Assembly: GCF_001186365.1 (NCBI RefSeq)
Contig: NZ_LDTZ01000013.1
Location: forward strand, 62,001-126,000
Reading direction: 5' to 3'
DNA from: Gordonia jacobaea
Lineage (GTDB): Bacteria > Actinomycetota > Actinomycetes > Mycobacteriales > Mycobacteriaceae
DNA: 64,000 nucleotides
Shown: positions 34,334-43,500 of the stretch, in pieces
How positions within the stretch are numbered: the stretch's first letter is position 1
How the letters are laid out: every line of letters begins with the position of its first letter
Notes under the pieces: generated by a model
Told to the model about the DNA's origin: nothing
The model's database searches: none
Seen by the model: only the letters and a program-made list of their open reading frames with translations
Made by a program: the position numbers and the translations under genes

Positions 34334-35755
34334 TCAGTTCGCGGCGGGTAGCTCGGGCTGGTAGTCGCCCTGGTCGGCCACTGCCCGCATGATCTTCTTG
34401 ACCTTCTCGGTGTAGAGCGCGAGCGAGTCACGGCCCTCCGCGGTGTCGGGGAACAAGAAGGTCATCGACGTCTGGTCGTTGAACCTGTTGACCCACATGA
34501 ACACCTCTTCGCTACTGCCGCGATTGCCGTAGAGACAGCCGTTGATGGCATCGAAGAGGTCGACTCCGGGTAGTTTGCGGACGTCGATGTAGGAGAACAT
34601 CGGCACCGTCCATCCCACGGGGATGTCGACGGCGTCGTCGTCGGAGACCAACTGTGCCACGCGATGCAGCGACACGTCGGTCAGATCCTTGCCGGCCGTA
34701 TAGCTCTGTCCTGCCAGGGCGGCGACGTCGGTGAAATTCGCACCGGGCGTGACCGCGATCGGCACGGGAATGAGGCTGGTGAACCAACCGACTGAGTTCA
34801 GCTCGGCGCCGACTGCGCGAGTGCTCTTCGGTGTCATCGCGAGATACTCTGCGGCACCGGTGAATTCGCAGTAGGCGATGGCGGCCACCGCGAGGAGTCC
34901 CGCGGTCATGTTGGCGCCGTTCTCCTTGCAGATCTTCTCGAATCGCTGTGCGGCGGACTCGTCGAACACGTTCTCCGTCACGTGCCCGCTGCGTGTGTAG
35001 CCTTCGGACTCGGTACCGAGAGGCAGCGGGAAATGCGGTAGCTCGCCACCATTGTTTTGGATCAACTCGACCCACCGGCGCACCTCGGGTGAGTCGGTGG
35101 TCAGGTCCCGGGACACGCTGCGCTCATGCTCGCAATAACGCAGGTAGCTTCCTATTTCAGGAAGTGGGTTCTTGAGTCCGAATGCCTCGTTGGAATACAG
35201 CGTGATCAGCTCGACGCACGTGAGCGCCTGTGAAATACCGTCGGTATTGAGATGGTCGACGGCCGCATACAGGGTGAAACCGCCATCCCATTCGATTGTT
35301 CCAAATGTGAAACAGTTCCAGTGAAATGGTCCGGGTGTGATGTCCGAAATGAGGGTCCGGATCTCTTCTGCCGTCCCGATGGTGCCGTGGTCGGTGGCCG
35401 ACAGTTCGACGATCTCGGGCTCGACGACGTGCCGGGCGATCGATCCGTCTTTCTCCGCCGAGAACCAGGAGAGGTAGGTGTCGTGCCTGCGCAGGAACGT
35501 GGTGACCGCGCGCTCGAGTGCGCCGCGATCGAGCGGTGTCTGAAAATCGAAGGCTTCCAAGCAAAGTCGGGAGAATCGGAATCCGGCCGACTCGTTGCGC
35601 AGCGCGGCGTTGAGGTATTCCTCTTGCTGGTGTGACGCGGGTACCGGATGTACCGGCGCCTTGGATCCCGCGGCGACCGCCTCGGGGGAGAGTGTCCAAC
35701 TCGTCACCGCGCCCGCGCGTGGCTGCCATTCGTCGATCAGGCCGAACTTGACCAT
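34334..35755 (-). CDS. PapA-type acyltransferase (condensation-domain fold)
   Basis: 473 residues with the HxxxDG catalytic motif in AAVDHLNTDG (H168, D172, G173). The overall layout closely follows mycobacterial PapA1/PapA2, which acylate trehalose-based lipids: an N-terminal SWTLSPEA segment, AVTTFLRRHDTYLSWF near 83, RRWVELIQNNGGELPHFPLPLG, and the C-terminal FMWVNRFNDQTSMTFLFPD. These similarities are from memory. It probably transfers an acyl chain onto a sugar or glycolipid. No polyketide synthase or MmpL gene is adjacent; the neighbour is a DHA2 exporter. TTGAGG lies about nine bases before the start. Confidence 0.8.
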   Translation of the reverse strand: MVKFGLIDEWQPRAGAVTSWTLSPEAVAAGSKAPVHPVPASHQQEEYLNAALRNESAGFRFSRLCLEAFDFQTPLDRGALERAVTTFLRRHDTYLSWFSAEKDGSIARHVVEPEIVELSATDHGTIGTAEEIRTLISDITPGPFHWNCFTFGTIEWDGGFTLYAAVDHLNTDGISQALTCVELITLYSNEAFGLKNPLPEIGSYLRYCEHERSVSRDLTTDSPEVRRWVELIQNNGGELPHFPLPLGTESEGYTRSGHVTENVFDESAAQRFEKICKENGANMTAGLLAVAAIAYCEFTGAAEYLAMTPKSTRAVGAELNSVGWFTSLIPVPIAVTPGANFTDVAALAGQSYTAGKDLTDVSLHRVAQLVSDDDAVDIPVGWTVPMFSYIDVRKLPGVDLFDAINGCLYGNRGSSEEVFMWVNRFNDQTSMTFLFPDTAEGRDSLALYTEKVKKIMRAVADQGDYQPELPAAN

Positions 35756-36211
35756 CGATAAAACCTCAATTCACTTTGGTGATGGATGAGTAGGGGCCCC
35801 GACTTCCCTTCATCTCACGACGGAAATTGTCACGTCACGCAATATCGAACCGACGGTACCGTAACAAGTGAATTGCCGCAATTGTTGGGACTCGCGATTG
35901 AAGTGTGAAAACCGTTGGTCGCCAAGAGAACTGAACTGGGTCAAACGACCAATGCGGCTGTTTCGCGACCGTGGGTATTGGGTCGATAGACCAGCTTCTT
36001 GTGTCTTTCTTCAACAGGTGGACAACCGGATATCGCGTACGGCACACTGCCGAATCGGGGCTCCTTCGCTGCTTTTTCGTGATCGCAGATGTCCGGACGG
36101 CGAAGGCGGGGTTGTCACGCGCCAGGCGACGTGGAAAGTCAGACGTGGAGCGTGGCGTCGGCCAGCGACGGACATCGAATCTGGCCAGACGGTGGATGTG
36201 GGGAGAAGCGA
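35756..36211. other. 456-base divergent intergenic region with two palindromes
   Basis: Visibly richer in A/T than the rest of the window. ACGGTACCGT (35853-35862) and AATTGC-C-GCAATT (35871-35883) are two palindromes eight bases apart, about 100 bases upstream of the PapA-like gene, and could be operators for the divergent promoters. An open frame continues upstream of the esterase start but has no coding signs. Confidence 0.55.
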
Positions 36212-37270
36212 GTGAAGTCAGCAGGTTCGAAGTCCGACGCGGGAGCATGTCGTGACAGGGCACTCGGCGCGCGATCGTGGCGCACGTGCGTCGTCGTGAT
36301 CGCAGCCGCGGCTTGTGCGCTCGGTGGTGGCGTCGTCGGAGCTCCGGTGGCGATCGCCGAACCGGGCGGTGCGCGCATCGTGTCGGAGAATGTCGTCGCG
36401 CCCACCGAGATCGACATAGAGGTGGCTTCGCCGGCGATGCGTCGGTCGGTGCCGGTGAAAGTGATTCCCGCTCGCAGCGGTTCGTCGGCTCCTACGCTCT
36501 ATCTCCTCAATGGCGCCGCGGGTGGCGACGACGGGAGCAGTTGGTTCGACCAGACCGACATCCGAACATTTTTTGCGAACGAGGACGTGAATGTGGTCGT
36601 GCCGATGGGTGGTGCAGCGAGCTACTTCACCGATTGGCAGCGCACCGACCCCAAGCTCGGTGTGCAGAAGTGGGCCACCTTCCTCACCGCGGAGCTTCCC
36701 TCGGTCGTCGACAAGCGATTCGACGGCAACGGTCGTAACGCCATCGCCGGAATCTCCATGGCGGGAACGTCGGTGTTCCAGTTGTCCTTGCACGCGCCGA
36801 CGCTGTACCGCGCACTCGGGTCGTTCAGCGGCTGCGCCCAGACCAGCGATCCGGCTGGCCAGGCGGCGGTGCGGTTGGTCGTCGAAGGCCGCGGTGGCGG
36901 CAACACCGTGAACATGTGGGGGCCGCCGTCGGCTCCGGCGTGGCGCGACAACGATCCCTACCTGCACGTCGAGCAGTTCCGAGGCAAGTCTGTCTACGTC
37001 TCCAACGGCTCCGGAGTTCCCGGTCGTTACGACACGATCAACGGTCCCGGTATCGATGGCAACGGGCAGAAGCTCGCCGAGCAACTCGCGGTCGGCGCGG
37101 TCATCGAGACGGCAACCGATCAGTGCTCGCGCAACCTGGCGCGTCGGATGCGCGAGGTCGGCGTGCCCGCGACATTCCACTTCTATGAGGGCGGCACGCA
37201 CGCCTGGCCGTACTGGCAGGACGAACTGCACCGGGCATGGCCGCAGTTCAGGGCGGCGCTGAAGCGATGA
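36212..37270 (+). CDS. Secreted antigen-85-type esterase/mycolyltransferase
   Basis: Alpha/beta hydrolase of the antigen 85 family, which transfers mycolic acids onto trehalose and arabinogalactan outside the cell. GTG 36212 follows GGGAGAAG and gives 352 residues. The signal peptide has Arg near 21-24, hydrophobic core VVVIAAAACALGGGVVG, and cleavage expected after AIA (A49). The nucleophile motif is GISMAG (S182), with FSGCAQTSDP and DQCSRNLARRM further on and catalytic His in GTHAWPYW (H330). Adjacent longer starts at 36089 look non-coding. Its ATGA overlap with gpgS ties it to glucosylglycerate synthesis. Its real acceptor is not determined. Confidence 0.88.
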   Translation: MKSAGSKSDAGACRDRALGARSWRTCVVVIAAAACALGGGVVGAPVAIAEPGGARIVSENVVAPTEIDIEVASPAMRRSVPVKVIPARSGSSAPTLYLLNGAAGGDDGSSWFDQTDIRTFFANEDVNVVVPMGGAASYFTDWQRTDPKLGVQKWATFLTAELPSVVDKRFDGNGRNAIAGISMAGTSVFQLSLHAPTLYRALGSFSGCAQTSDPAGQAAVRLVVEGRGGGNTVNMWGPPSAPAWRDNDPYLHVEQFRGKSVYVSNGSGVPGRYDTINGPGIDGNGQKLAEQLAVGAVIETATDQCSRNLARRMREVGVPATFHFYEGGTHAWPYWQDELHRAWPQFRAALKR

Positions 37271-38268
37271 GCGGGCAGCGGTCGGTCAACGGGGCGTCGG
37301 GTTCCGACTCCCAGCCGTCGATGACGATCTCGACGTCGGAAGGTGCGGCCACCTGGCTGGAGTCCAACACGTGGGAGCGCCCGGACTTCTCGGTCGACGA
37401 ACTCGTCGATGCGAAAGCAGGGCGGACGATCTCCGTCGTGCTGCCCGCACTCAACGAAGAGCGGACGGTCGGCAGCGTCGTCGATGCCATACTGCCGCTG
37501 GTAGGCACGTTGGTCGATGAGCTCGTCGTGGTCGACTCCGGGTCCACCGACGCGACCATCGAGGTCGCGCGGGCGGCGGGAGCCAGGGTGGAAACGCGGG
37601 AGTCCGCACTCGAGGGCATCCCGGTCGTCGACGGCAAGGGCGAGGTGCTGTGGCGATCGCTGGCGACGACGACCGGCGACATCGTCGTGTTCGTCGACAG
37701 CGACCTGGTCGACCCGGACCCGACGTATGTGCCCAGGCTGGTCGGCCCGCTCCTCACCACGCCCGACCTTCACCTGGTGAAGGGCTACTACCGGCGACCG
37801 CTCATGGGTGTCGACGGGGTCGATCCTTCGGGCGGAGGACGGGTGACCGAACTCACCGTGCGACCGCTGATCGCGGCACTGTGTCCGCCGCTGTGCGGGT
37901 TGATACAGCCCCTCGCGGGCGAGTACGCAGCAACTCGAGAGCTGCTGACGTCCATTCCGTTCGCTCCCGGTTACGGCGTCGAGATCGGAATCGTGCTCGA
38001 CACCCTCGCCCGTCATGGCATCGATGCCATCGGTCAGGTCAACCTCGGCCTGCGGATACATCGCAATCGTCCTCTCCACGAACTGGGGCCGATGTCGCGC
38101 CAGATCGTCGCCACTTTCCTGTCTCGAGTGGGAATCGGTGATTCCGGGAGTCCTCTCGTCGCGTTCGTGATGGAGGGCGATGGCGTACACAGTCCGCGTC
38201 GTTCGTATCCGGTTCTCGACGACAGACCTGCGCTGCGGAGCCTGTTCGCCGCTGTTCATCGTCGCTGA
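37267..38268 (+). CDS. gpgS: Glucosyl-3-phosphoglycerate synthase
   Basis: GT81-type retaining glycosyltransferase making glucosyl-3-phosphoglycerate, first step to glucosylglycerate and, in mycobacteria, methylglucose lipopolysaccharides. Matches the Rv1208 family: WERPDFSVDELVDAKAG, ISVVLPALNEERTVG, VVDSGSTDATIEVA, the metal motif FVDSDLVDPDP, and GLIQPLAGEYAATRELL. 333 residues. ATG 37267 overlaps the esterase stop. In mycobacteria gpgS lies elsewhere, so its coupling with a secreted mycolyltransferase-type enzyme is unusual as far as I know. Confidence 0.9.
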   Translation: MSGQRSVNGASGSDSQPSMTISTSEGAATWLESNTWERPDFSVDELVDAKAGRTISVVLPALNEERTVGSVVDAILPLVGTLVDELVVVDSGSTDATIEVARAAGARVETRESALEGIPVVDGKGEVLWRSLATTTGDIVVFVDSDLVDPDPTYVPRLVGPLLTTPDLHLVKGYYRRPLMGVDGVDPSGGGRVTELTVRPLIAALCPPLCGLIQPLAGEYAATRELLTSIPFAPGYGVEIGIVLDTLARHGIDAIGQVNLGLRIHRNRPLHELGPMSRQIVATFLSRVGIGDSGSPLVAFVMEGDGVHSPRRSYPVLDDRPALRSLFAAVHRR

Positions 38269-38389
38269 GCTGCTCGTTCACCTTCACGTCACTGCCTGAT
38301 GCCCCGCTGTGCCCGCGTCCGGCGGGCTCGAGCCGCGCACGAACGGGTCTCGATCGGCGACCGCGATCACGAGGACGGCGACGTCCCCA

Positions 38390-38395
38390 TAAGAT
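38390..38395 (+). promoter_or_regulatory. -10 element of pyrH
   Basis: TAAGAT at 38390-38395, 32 bases before ATG 38428, is a good TANNNT hexamer and would give a short leader including the GAGGA ribosome-binding site. No clear -35. Confidence 0.4.
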
Positions 38396-38427
38396 GAACG
38401 AGGCGAACCGACGAGTTGAGGATGTTG

Positions 38428-39168
38428 ATGAGCGAAACCCCCGAGTCCCCGGAATCTGCACGCCCCGGCTACCACCGCGTATTGCTGAAGCTCGGCGGCG
38501 AGATGTTCGGGGGTGGTCAGGTCGGTCTCGATCCTGACGTTCTGAGCACAGTCGCAGATCAGATCGCCGAGGTGGTCAATTCGGGCGTTCAGGTCGCAGT
38601 GGTCATTGGTGGCGGCAATTTCTTCCGAGGTGCCGAACTCCAGCAGCGCGGCCTCGACCGCGCCCGATCCGACTACATGGGCATGTTGGGCACGGTGATG
38701 AACTGTCTCGCCCTGCAGGACTTCCTGGAAAAGCGGGGGATCAGCACCCGCGTGCAGACGGCCATCACGATGGGCCAGGTCGCCGAGCCCTACCTTCCGC
38801 TGCGTGCGCAACGACACCTCGAGAAGGGTCGGGTCGTGATCTTCGGGGCAGGCATGGGCATGCCGTACTTCTCGACTGACACGACCGCGGCTCAGCGGGC
38901 GCTGGAGATCAAGGCAGAGGTCGTCCTCATGGCGAAGGCCGTCGACGGCGTCTACAGCGATGACCCGCGCACCAACCCGGATGCGACGCTGTATCGCGAG
39001 GTCACCCACCGCGAGGTGCTCGACAAGGAGCTCAAGGTCGCCGACGCGACTGCTTTCAGTCTCTGTATGGACAACAAGATGCCGATGCTCGTGTTCAATC
39101 TCTTGGAGAAGGGCAACATCGCGCGGGCGGTTGCCGGCGAGCGTATTGGCACACTGGTCAGCACGTAA
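38428..39168 (+). CDS. pyrH: UMP kinase
   Basis: Hexameric kinase that phosphorylates UMP to UDP, regulated by GTP and UTP. Amino-acid-kinase-fold motifs: [13 protein letters not shown] near residue 17, [15 protein letters not shown] near 53, [20 protein letters not shown] and [19 protein letters not shown] 38428 with GAGGA five bases upstream is preferred; TTG 38416 and ATG 38422 would add two to four residues. The protein is 246 residues. It begins the pyrH-frr-cdsA block. Confidence 0.96.
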   Translation: MSETPESPESARPGYHRVLLKLGGEMFGGGQVGLDPDVLSTVADQIAEVVNSGVQVAVVIGGGNFFRGAELQQRGLDRARSDYMGMLGTVMNCLALQDFLEKRGISTRVQTAITMGQVAEPYLPLRAQRHLEKGRVVIFGAGMGMPYFSTDTTAAQRALEIKAEVVLMAKAVDGVYSDDPRTNPDATLYREVTHREVLDKELKVADATAFSLCMDNKMPMLVFNLLEKGNIARAVAGERIGTLVST

Positions 39169-39249
39169 GCCGACCCACGGGCAAACCCCCGACGCGGCCA
39201 GCCAGGCACTGACGAGAACCGGCAACAACGACGAGGACCAGGAACCGAC

Positions 39250-39807
39250 ATGATTGACGACGCATTGTTCGACGCCGAGGAGAAGATGGAGAAGGCGGTC
39301 GGCGTGGCGCGCGAGGACATGGGGTCCATCCGGACCGGTCGCGCGAATCCCTCGATGTTCAACAAGATCCACATCGAGTACTACGGCGCTCTGACCCCCG
39401 TCACCCAGGTCGCATCGATCACGACTCCCGAAGCCCGACTGGTCGTCATCAAGCCCTACGAGCCGTCGAGTCTGCGCGACATCGAGACCGCGATCCGCAA
39501 TTCCGACCTCGGCGTGAACCCGACCAACGACGGAAACCTGATTCGCGTCGCCATCCCGCAGCTGACCGAGGATCGCCGCAAGGAACTCGTGAAGCAGGCG
39601 AAGGGCAAGGGTGAGGACGCCAAGGTCGCGATCCGCAACATCCGCCGCAAGACCGTCGACGAACTCAAGCGCATCCAGAAGGACGGCGAGGCGGGCGAGG
39701 ACGAGGTGTCGCGCGCCGAGAAGGAGCTCGACAAGACGACCGCAGGCTATGTGCACCAGGTTGACGAGCTGGTCAAGCACAAGGAATCCGAATTGCTCGA
39801 GGTGTGA
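39250..39807 (+). CDS. frr: Ribosome recycling factor
   Basis: Splits post-termination ribosomes with EF-G. 185 residues, normal length, with [18 protein letters not shown] near residue 19, the conserved [20 protein letters not shown] and [12 protein letters not shown]. It lies 81 bases after pyrH and overlaps cdsA by four bases (GTGA). Confidence 0.97.
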   Translation: MIDDALFDAEEKMEKAVGVAREDMGSIRTGRANPSMFNKIHIEYYGALTPVTQVASITTPEARLVVIKPYEPSSLRDIETAIRNSDLGVNPTNDGNLIRVAIPQLTEDRRKELVKQAKGKGEDAKVAIRNIRRKTVDELKRIQKDGEAGEDEVSRAEKELDKTTAGYVHQVDELVKHKESELLEV

Positions 39808-40730
39808 CCGAGGAGCCGACGCATCCCATGTCCGACGATTCAGCGACGAATCGCGACGACGGCAGTACCAGCGCAGCGGAGCCGACGAGTTCTGCAGAGG
39901 CGGAGCCGAAGAAGTCGCGCGCGGGGCGTGATCTCCCGGCAGCCCTGGGGGTCGGCTTCTCGTTGGGTATCGGGATCATCCTGATCCTGCTGTTCGCGCC
40001 GAAACTCTGGTACGTCGTCGTGGCGGTGGCATTCGCGATCGCGACGTGGGAGGTGAGCAAACGCCTACGCGACGGCGGGTACGACGTTGCGTTGCCGCCG
40101 CTACTCGTCGGCGGGCAGGCGATCATCTGGTCGAGTTGGCCATGGGGGACGACCGGCGTCCTGGTCGCGTTTGTGGGCACGCTCCTGGTGATGATGGTGT
40201 GGATGTTGTTGGCGCAGGGGATCACTCACGCGCCGGTGAACTATCTGAAGAATCTGTCTGCGAGCGTGCTCGTGCTGGCGTGGTTGCCGCTGCTGGCCTC
40301 GTTCGGCGCGATGATGGTCGTCCAAGACCACGGCGCCGCTCGCGTCGCCACCCTGATGGTTGTCGTCGTCTGCTCCGACGTCGGCGGTTACGCGGCCGGA
40401 GTGCTCTTCGGCAAGCACCCGATGGCACCGGCAATCAGCCCGAAGAAATCGTGGGAGGGCCTCGCCGGCTCGCTCGTGGTCGGCACGGCGGGCGCGATCG
40501 GCTGCGTGGTCTTGCTACTCGACAGCCAGTGGTGGATCGGAATGATCCTCGGACCTGTTCTTGTCGTCTGCGCGACACTCGGCGACCTCGTCGAGTCCCA
40601 GATCAAACGGGACCTGGGCATCAAGGACATGGGCACGCTGTTGCCGGGACACGGCGGGATCATGGATCGTCTCGACTCGCTGCTTCCGTCGGCATTCATC
40701 GTGTGGTGCGTACTCACCGCACTGCTCTGA
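39804..40730 (+). CDS. cdsA: Phosphatidate cytidylyltransferase
   Basis: Integral membrane enzyme that makes CDP-diacylglycerol for phospholipid synthesis. A disordered N-terminus of about 45 residues precedes about eight hydrophobic segments. The signature is [18 protein letters not shown] followed by [13 protein letters not shown] near the C-terminus. 308 residues. GTG 39804 overlaps the frr stop. In M. tuberculosis rlmN follows directly; here the TetR/monooxygenase cluster is inserted first. Confidence 0.95.
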   Translation: MTEEPTHPMSDDSATNRDDGSTSAAEPTSSAEAEPKKSRAGRDLPAALGVGFSLGIGIILILLFAPKLWYVVVAVAFAIATWEVSKRLRDGGYDVALPPLLVGGQAIIWSSWPWGTTGVLVAFVGTLLVMMVWMLLAQGITHAPVNYLKNLSASVLVLAWLPLLASFGAMMVVQDHGAARVATLMVVVVCSDVGGYAAGVLFGKHPMAPAISPKKSWEGLAGSLVVGTAGAIGCVVLLLDSQWWIGMILGPVLVVCATLGDLVESQIKRDLGIKDMGTLLPGHGGIMDRLDSLLPSAFIVWCVLTALL

Positions 40731-40773
40731 CCGCCTCTGCCGCAACGTCGTTTCGGTGGTCCCTGGGGGCCTT

Positions 40774-41376
40774 TCAGCCCGGGCCGGCGATCGCGAGTAG
40801 GTGGTCGCGTGCGAACTTCTCGACGTCGGCGTAGTTCGTCAGCGGTACACGCACCTCGGGCGTCAGCAGGATGGAGTGCGTGATGCGCACCAGAATTTCG
40901 GCGCGCGATGCCAATTCGTCGTCGTCGAGTGCGACATCGGGGGTGCGCAAGATGTCGGCGGTTGCCTCGACGGCGGCGGCCAGGATGAACGATCCGTTGA
41001 GCGTCAACTGCTCCAGCACCGACGCGGGCTCGAGTTCGATGAGTCGGTTCCACACCGGGTTGCCGCGCACCGTCGTCACCGTCGTGGCGAATGCGGTCAC
41101 CACCCTGTCGGCATAGGTCTCCGCGGCGTCGGCCGCCGCGCGTACGTCGGCGAACAGTCGCGATGCCTCGCGGATGAGAACCGCGGTCAAGACCTCGTTG
41201 CGCCCGCCGATGCGGCGGTACACGGTGACACGTCCGACGCCCGCTCGCTTCGCGATGTCGTCGACCGTCGCACGACGGATTCCGATGTCGGCGAAGACGT
41301 CGAGGGCGGCGTCGAGAATCGGGTCGGATGCGGTGTCGACGCCCGCCCCCGTGGTGAACAAACCGGGCACGGACAT
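40774..41376 (-). CDS. TetR-family transcriptional regulator
   Basis: 200 residues with an N-terminal TetR helix-turn-helix (ILDAALDVFADIGIRRATVDDIAKRAGV, motif core RVTVYRRIGGRNE, about residues 20-62) and a ligand-binding helical C-terminus. It is divergent from the four-gene oxidation cluster, and an inverted repeat in the shared promoter is the probable operator, so it most likely represses that cluster. Its own start has a TAGGCT -10 six bases upstream. The ligand is unknown; a ketone, alcohol or lipid-like substrate of the cluster is a guess. Confidence 0.88.
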   Translation of the reverse strand: MSVPGLFTTGAGVDTASDPILDAALDVFADIGIRRATVDDIAKRAGVGRVTVYRRIGGRNEVLTAVLIREASRLFADVRAAADAAETYADRVVTAFATTVTTVRGNPVWNRLIELEPASVLEQLTLNGSFILAAAVEATADILRTPDVALDDDELASRAEILVRITHSILLTPEVRVPLTNYADVEKFARDHLLAIAGPG

Positions 41377-41388
41377 GGTGTCAGCCTA
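41377..41388 (-). promoter_or_regulatory. Leaderless-type promoter of the TetR gene
   Basis: On the minus strand, TAGGCT (41388-41383) ends six bases before the ATG at 41376, with no Shine-Dalgarno sequence. Confidence 0.5.
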
Positions 41389-41402
41389 AACGACCGAGCT
41401 AT

Positions 41403-41429
41403 TGAAACACTGAGTCAATCTATGTTTCA
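41403..41429 (+). promoter_or_regulatory. Candidate TetR operator
   Basis: TGAAACA (41403-41409) and TGTTTCA (41423-41429) form a perfect inverted repeat with a 13-base spacer, centre-to-centre 20 bases, midway between the divergent TetR gene and the PF10118-like gene. A TATGTT hexamer at 41421-41426 overlaps the right arm, consistent with repression by occlusion. Confidence 0.6.
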
Positions 41430-41498
41430 CTGTTCGCGTCAGGAAGGTGACGCGACTCACGCAGGCGTCGCCCCGAGTTGGCACGAGGAGGAGGGTCC

Positions 41499-42407
41499 GT
41501 GACGCAAGCACAGCCACAGGCACACCGGGCGCGCACACGCGAGTACGAGCAGGAAGCGTTGGCGATCAATGCTCGTCCGGTTCGATTCGACTGGAGCGGC
41601 GTGCCGCTGGAGTACATCCCCGGCGAGCCGTACGCGACGCACTTCTGGAATGTCATGCACCTCGTCTTGCCCGAGGGTGAACGAGCCATGGCTGATGTCT
41701 TCGCGCAGGCGCTCGCATTCATCGACGACCCACGATTGCGGGAGGAGGTCGTCGGATTCGTCGGCCAGGAGGCCACGCACGCGTCGTCGCACGAGGGATT
41801 CCGAAAGTACCTGATCGCCAACGGGGTCGAGATCGGTCCGGTGATGGCGCGCATCGAGTTCGCCGTCGAGAAGATCTTCGGCGACCACGGCATCACCGAC
41901 GGCCGTGCCAGCAGGGCGTGGTTGTCGGAGCGCCTCGGAATCTACGCGGCTGCAGAGCATTTCACAGCGGTGGTGGGTGAGTGGCTGCTCGACAACACGG
42001 CTTTCGACGACATCGGCGTCGACCCGACGATGCTTGACCTGCTCCGATGGCACGGTGCTGAAGAACTCGAACATCGAAACGTCGCATTCGATGCATTCCA
42101 GTACGTCGACGGGGGCTACTTCCGTCGTGCTCGGACTGCACTCATCGCGTCGACAGGACTTGCCGCACTGTGGTTTTCGACAGCCGCGTACCTCTACCGC
42201 AATGACGCAACCATCGCTCGACGCCGCCCGTGGCCCGTGGCGTTCGCACGAGCGGCACGCAGGCACATGATTCCCGGAGTCTCGTTCCTGTTCGAGCAGA
42301 TCTACCTGTACCTCCGCCCGGGATTCCACCCGTCGACCATGGGAGACATCGACAAAGCCGTTCGCTATCTTGCGATCTCGCCCGCGGCGCGAGCGGCAGA
42401 GCAATGA
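41499..42407 (+). CDS. Metal-dependent hydrolase-like protein (PF10118)
   Basis: 302 residues of the PF10118 family, described as predicted metal-dependent hydrolases, with a ferritin-like helical look. Conserved acidic and histidine clusters: FWNVMHLVLPEGERAM, FVGQEATHASSHEGF, AAEHFTAVVGEW and WHGAEELEHRNVAFD, which could hold a di-iron or other metal site. GTG 41499 follows GAGGAGGAGGG. In actinobacteria members often accompany ferredoxin reductases, as here (the next gene overlaps by four bases), which suggests an oxidation reaction. No reaction is proven. Confidence 0.78.
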   Translation: MTQAQPQAHRARTREYEQEALAINARPVRFDWSGVPLEYIPGEPYATHFWNVMHLVLPEGERAMADVFAQALAFIDDPRLREEVVGFVGQEATHASSHEGFRKYLIANGVEIGPVMARIEFAVEKIFGDHGITDGRASRAWLSERLGIYAAAEHFTAVVGEWLLDNTAFDDIGVDPTMLDLLRWHGAEELEHRNVAFDAFQYVDGGYFRRARTALIASTGLAALWFSTAAYLYRNDATIARRRPWPVAFARAARRHMIPGVSFLFEQIYLYLRPGFHPSTMGDIDKAVRYLAISPAARAAEQ

Positions 42408-43489
42408 ACTACCTTCCGTCGCCCACGACCGACGTCGACAATCCGACGCCGGTCCTGCGTGAGATCCACCGGTTGGCGCGGGGCTATTCGCGCGTCTTCG
42501 CGCAGGCGCGGTTCGCCGAACGCCTTTCGCGGCCGAACCCGGTGCGTCGCGTCGGATTCGACATGCGACTCGACGTGGTCGAGAGTGTCGAGGCCGTCGA
42601 CGGGGTGCGCCTGATCACCCTCGCCCGACCTGACCGCTCGGCTTTGCCCGCCTGGAGTCCCGGCGCCCACATCGACGTGTTCACCTCGACCGACCGTCAA
42701 CGCCACTACTCGCTCACCGGCGATCCCGCCGACACCACCACCTATCGAATCGCGGTGCGGCGCATACCCGGCGGGCTCGGCTCTGCGGAGATGCACCTGC
42801 TGCGAGCTGGTGATCAGTTGCGGATTCGGGGACCGCGCAACGCCTTCAACTTCGCCGCCACAACACGGTGTCTCTTCGTTGCCGGCGGGATCGGCATCAC
42901 CCCGATCCTGCCGATGGTGCGCGAGGCACATGCGCGCGGTCTCGACTGGCGACTCGTCTACACCGGCCGATCACGGGCGACGATGCCGTTTCTCGACGAG
43001 CTGCTCGCACTCGACGGCGACCGGGTACGCGTCCATACCGACGACGTCGACGGCCCTCCCGACATCGCCGACGTCCTCGGTATCGGTATCGGCAGCGACA
43101 GGGAGGCCGGGCCGATCTACCTCTGCGGACCGTCGAGCATGCTCGCCGCGGCACGACAACTCGTCATGGAGCGAGCTCCCCGCCGCGAATTACACAGCGA
43201 AAGATTCAGTCCACCACCGGTTGTCGACGGCGAGCCGTTCCGTATCGACTTCGCGTCAGGGGGTTCGGTCGACGTCGCTTCAGACGAGAGCGCCCTCGCG
43301 GCGATCCGCCGTGTGCGACCCGACGTGCGCTACTCGTGCCAGCAGGGCTTCTGCGGGGCGTGTCGGGTGCGCGTGCTCGCCGGAGCCGTCGAGCACCACG
43401 ACCGCGTGCTGATCGGTGACGAACGTGACGATTCGATGATGATCTGCGTCTCGCGCGCAGCAGACGACCACGTTGTCGTCGACCTCTAG
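42404..43489 (+). CDS. PDR/VanB-type oxidoreductase with 2Fe-2S domain
   Basis: 361 residues, electron-transfer reductase in the order flavin domain (RHYSLTGDP near residue 105), NAD(P)H domain (LFVAGGIGITPILPMV near 155 and YLCGPSSML) and C-terminal plant-type 2Fe-2S ferredoxin domain (CQQGFCGACRVRVLAG plus a final Cys in MMICVSRA). It passes electrons from NAD(P)H to an oxygenase or hydroxylase. ATG 42404 overlaps the PF10118 gene, its probable partner; the downstream monooxygenase usually needs only NADPH. Confidence 0.87.
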   Translation: MNYLPSPTTDVDNPTPVLREIHRLARGYSRVFAQARFAERLSRPNPVRRVGFDMRLDVVESVEAVDGVRLITLARPDRSALPAWSPGAHIDVFTSTDRQRHYSLTGDPADTTTYRIAVRRIPGGLGSAEMHLLRAGDQLRIRGPRNAFNFAATTRCLFVAGGIGITPILPMVREAHARGLDWRLVYTGRSRATMPFLDELLALDGDRVRVHTDDVDGPPDIADVLGIGIGSDREAGPIYLCGPSSMLAAARQLVMERAPRRELHSERFSPPPVVDGEPFRIDFASGGSVDVASDESALAAIRRVRPDVRYSCQQGFCGACRVRVLAGAVEHHDRVLIGDERDDSMMICVSRAADDHVVVDL

Positions 43490-43500
43490 GAGGAACCGTA

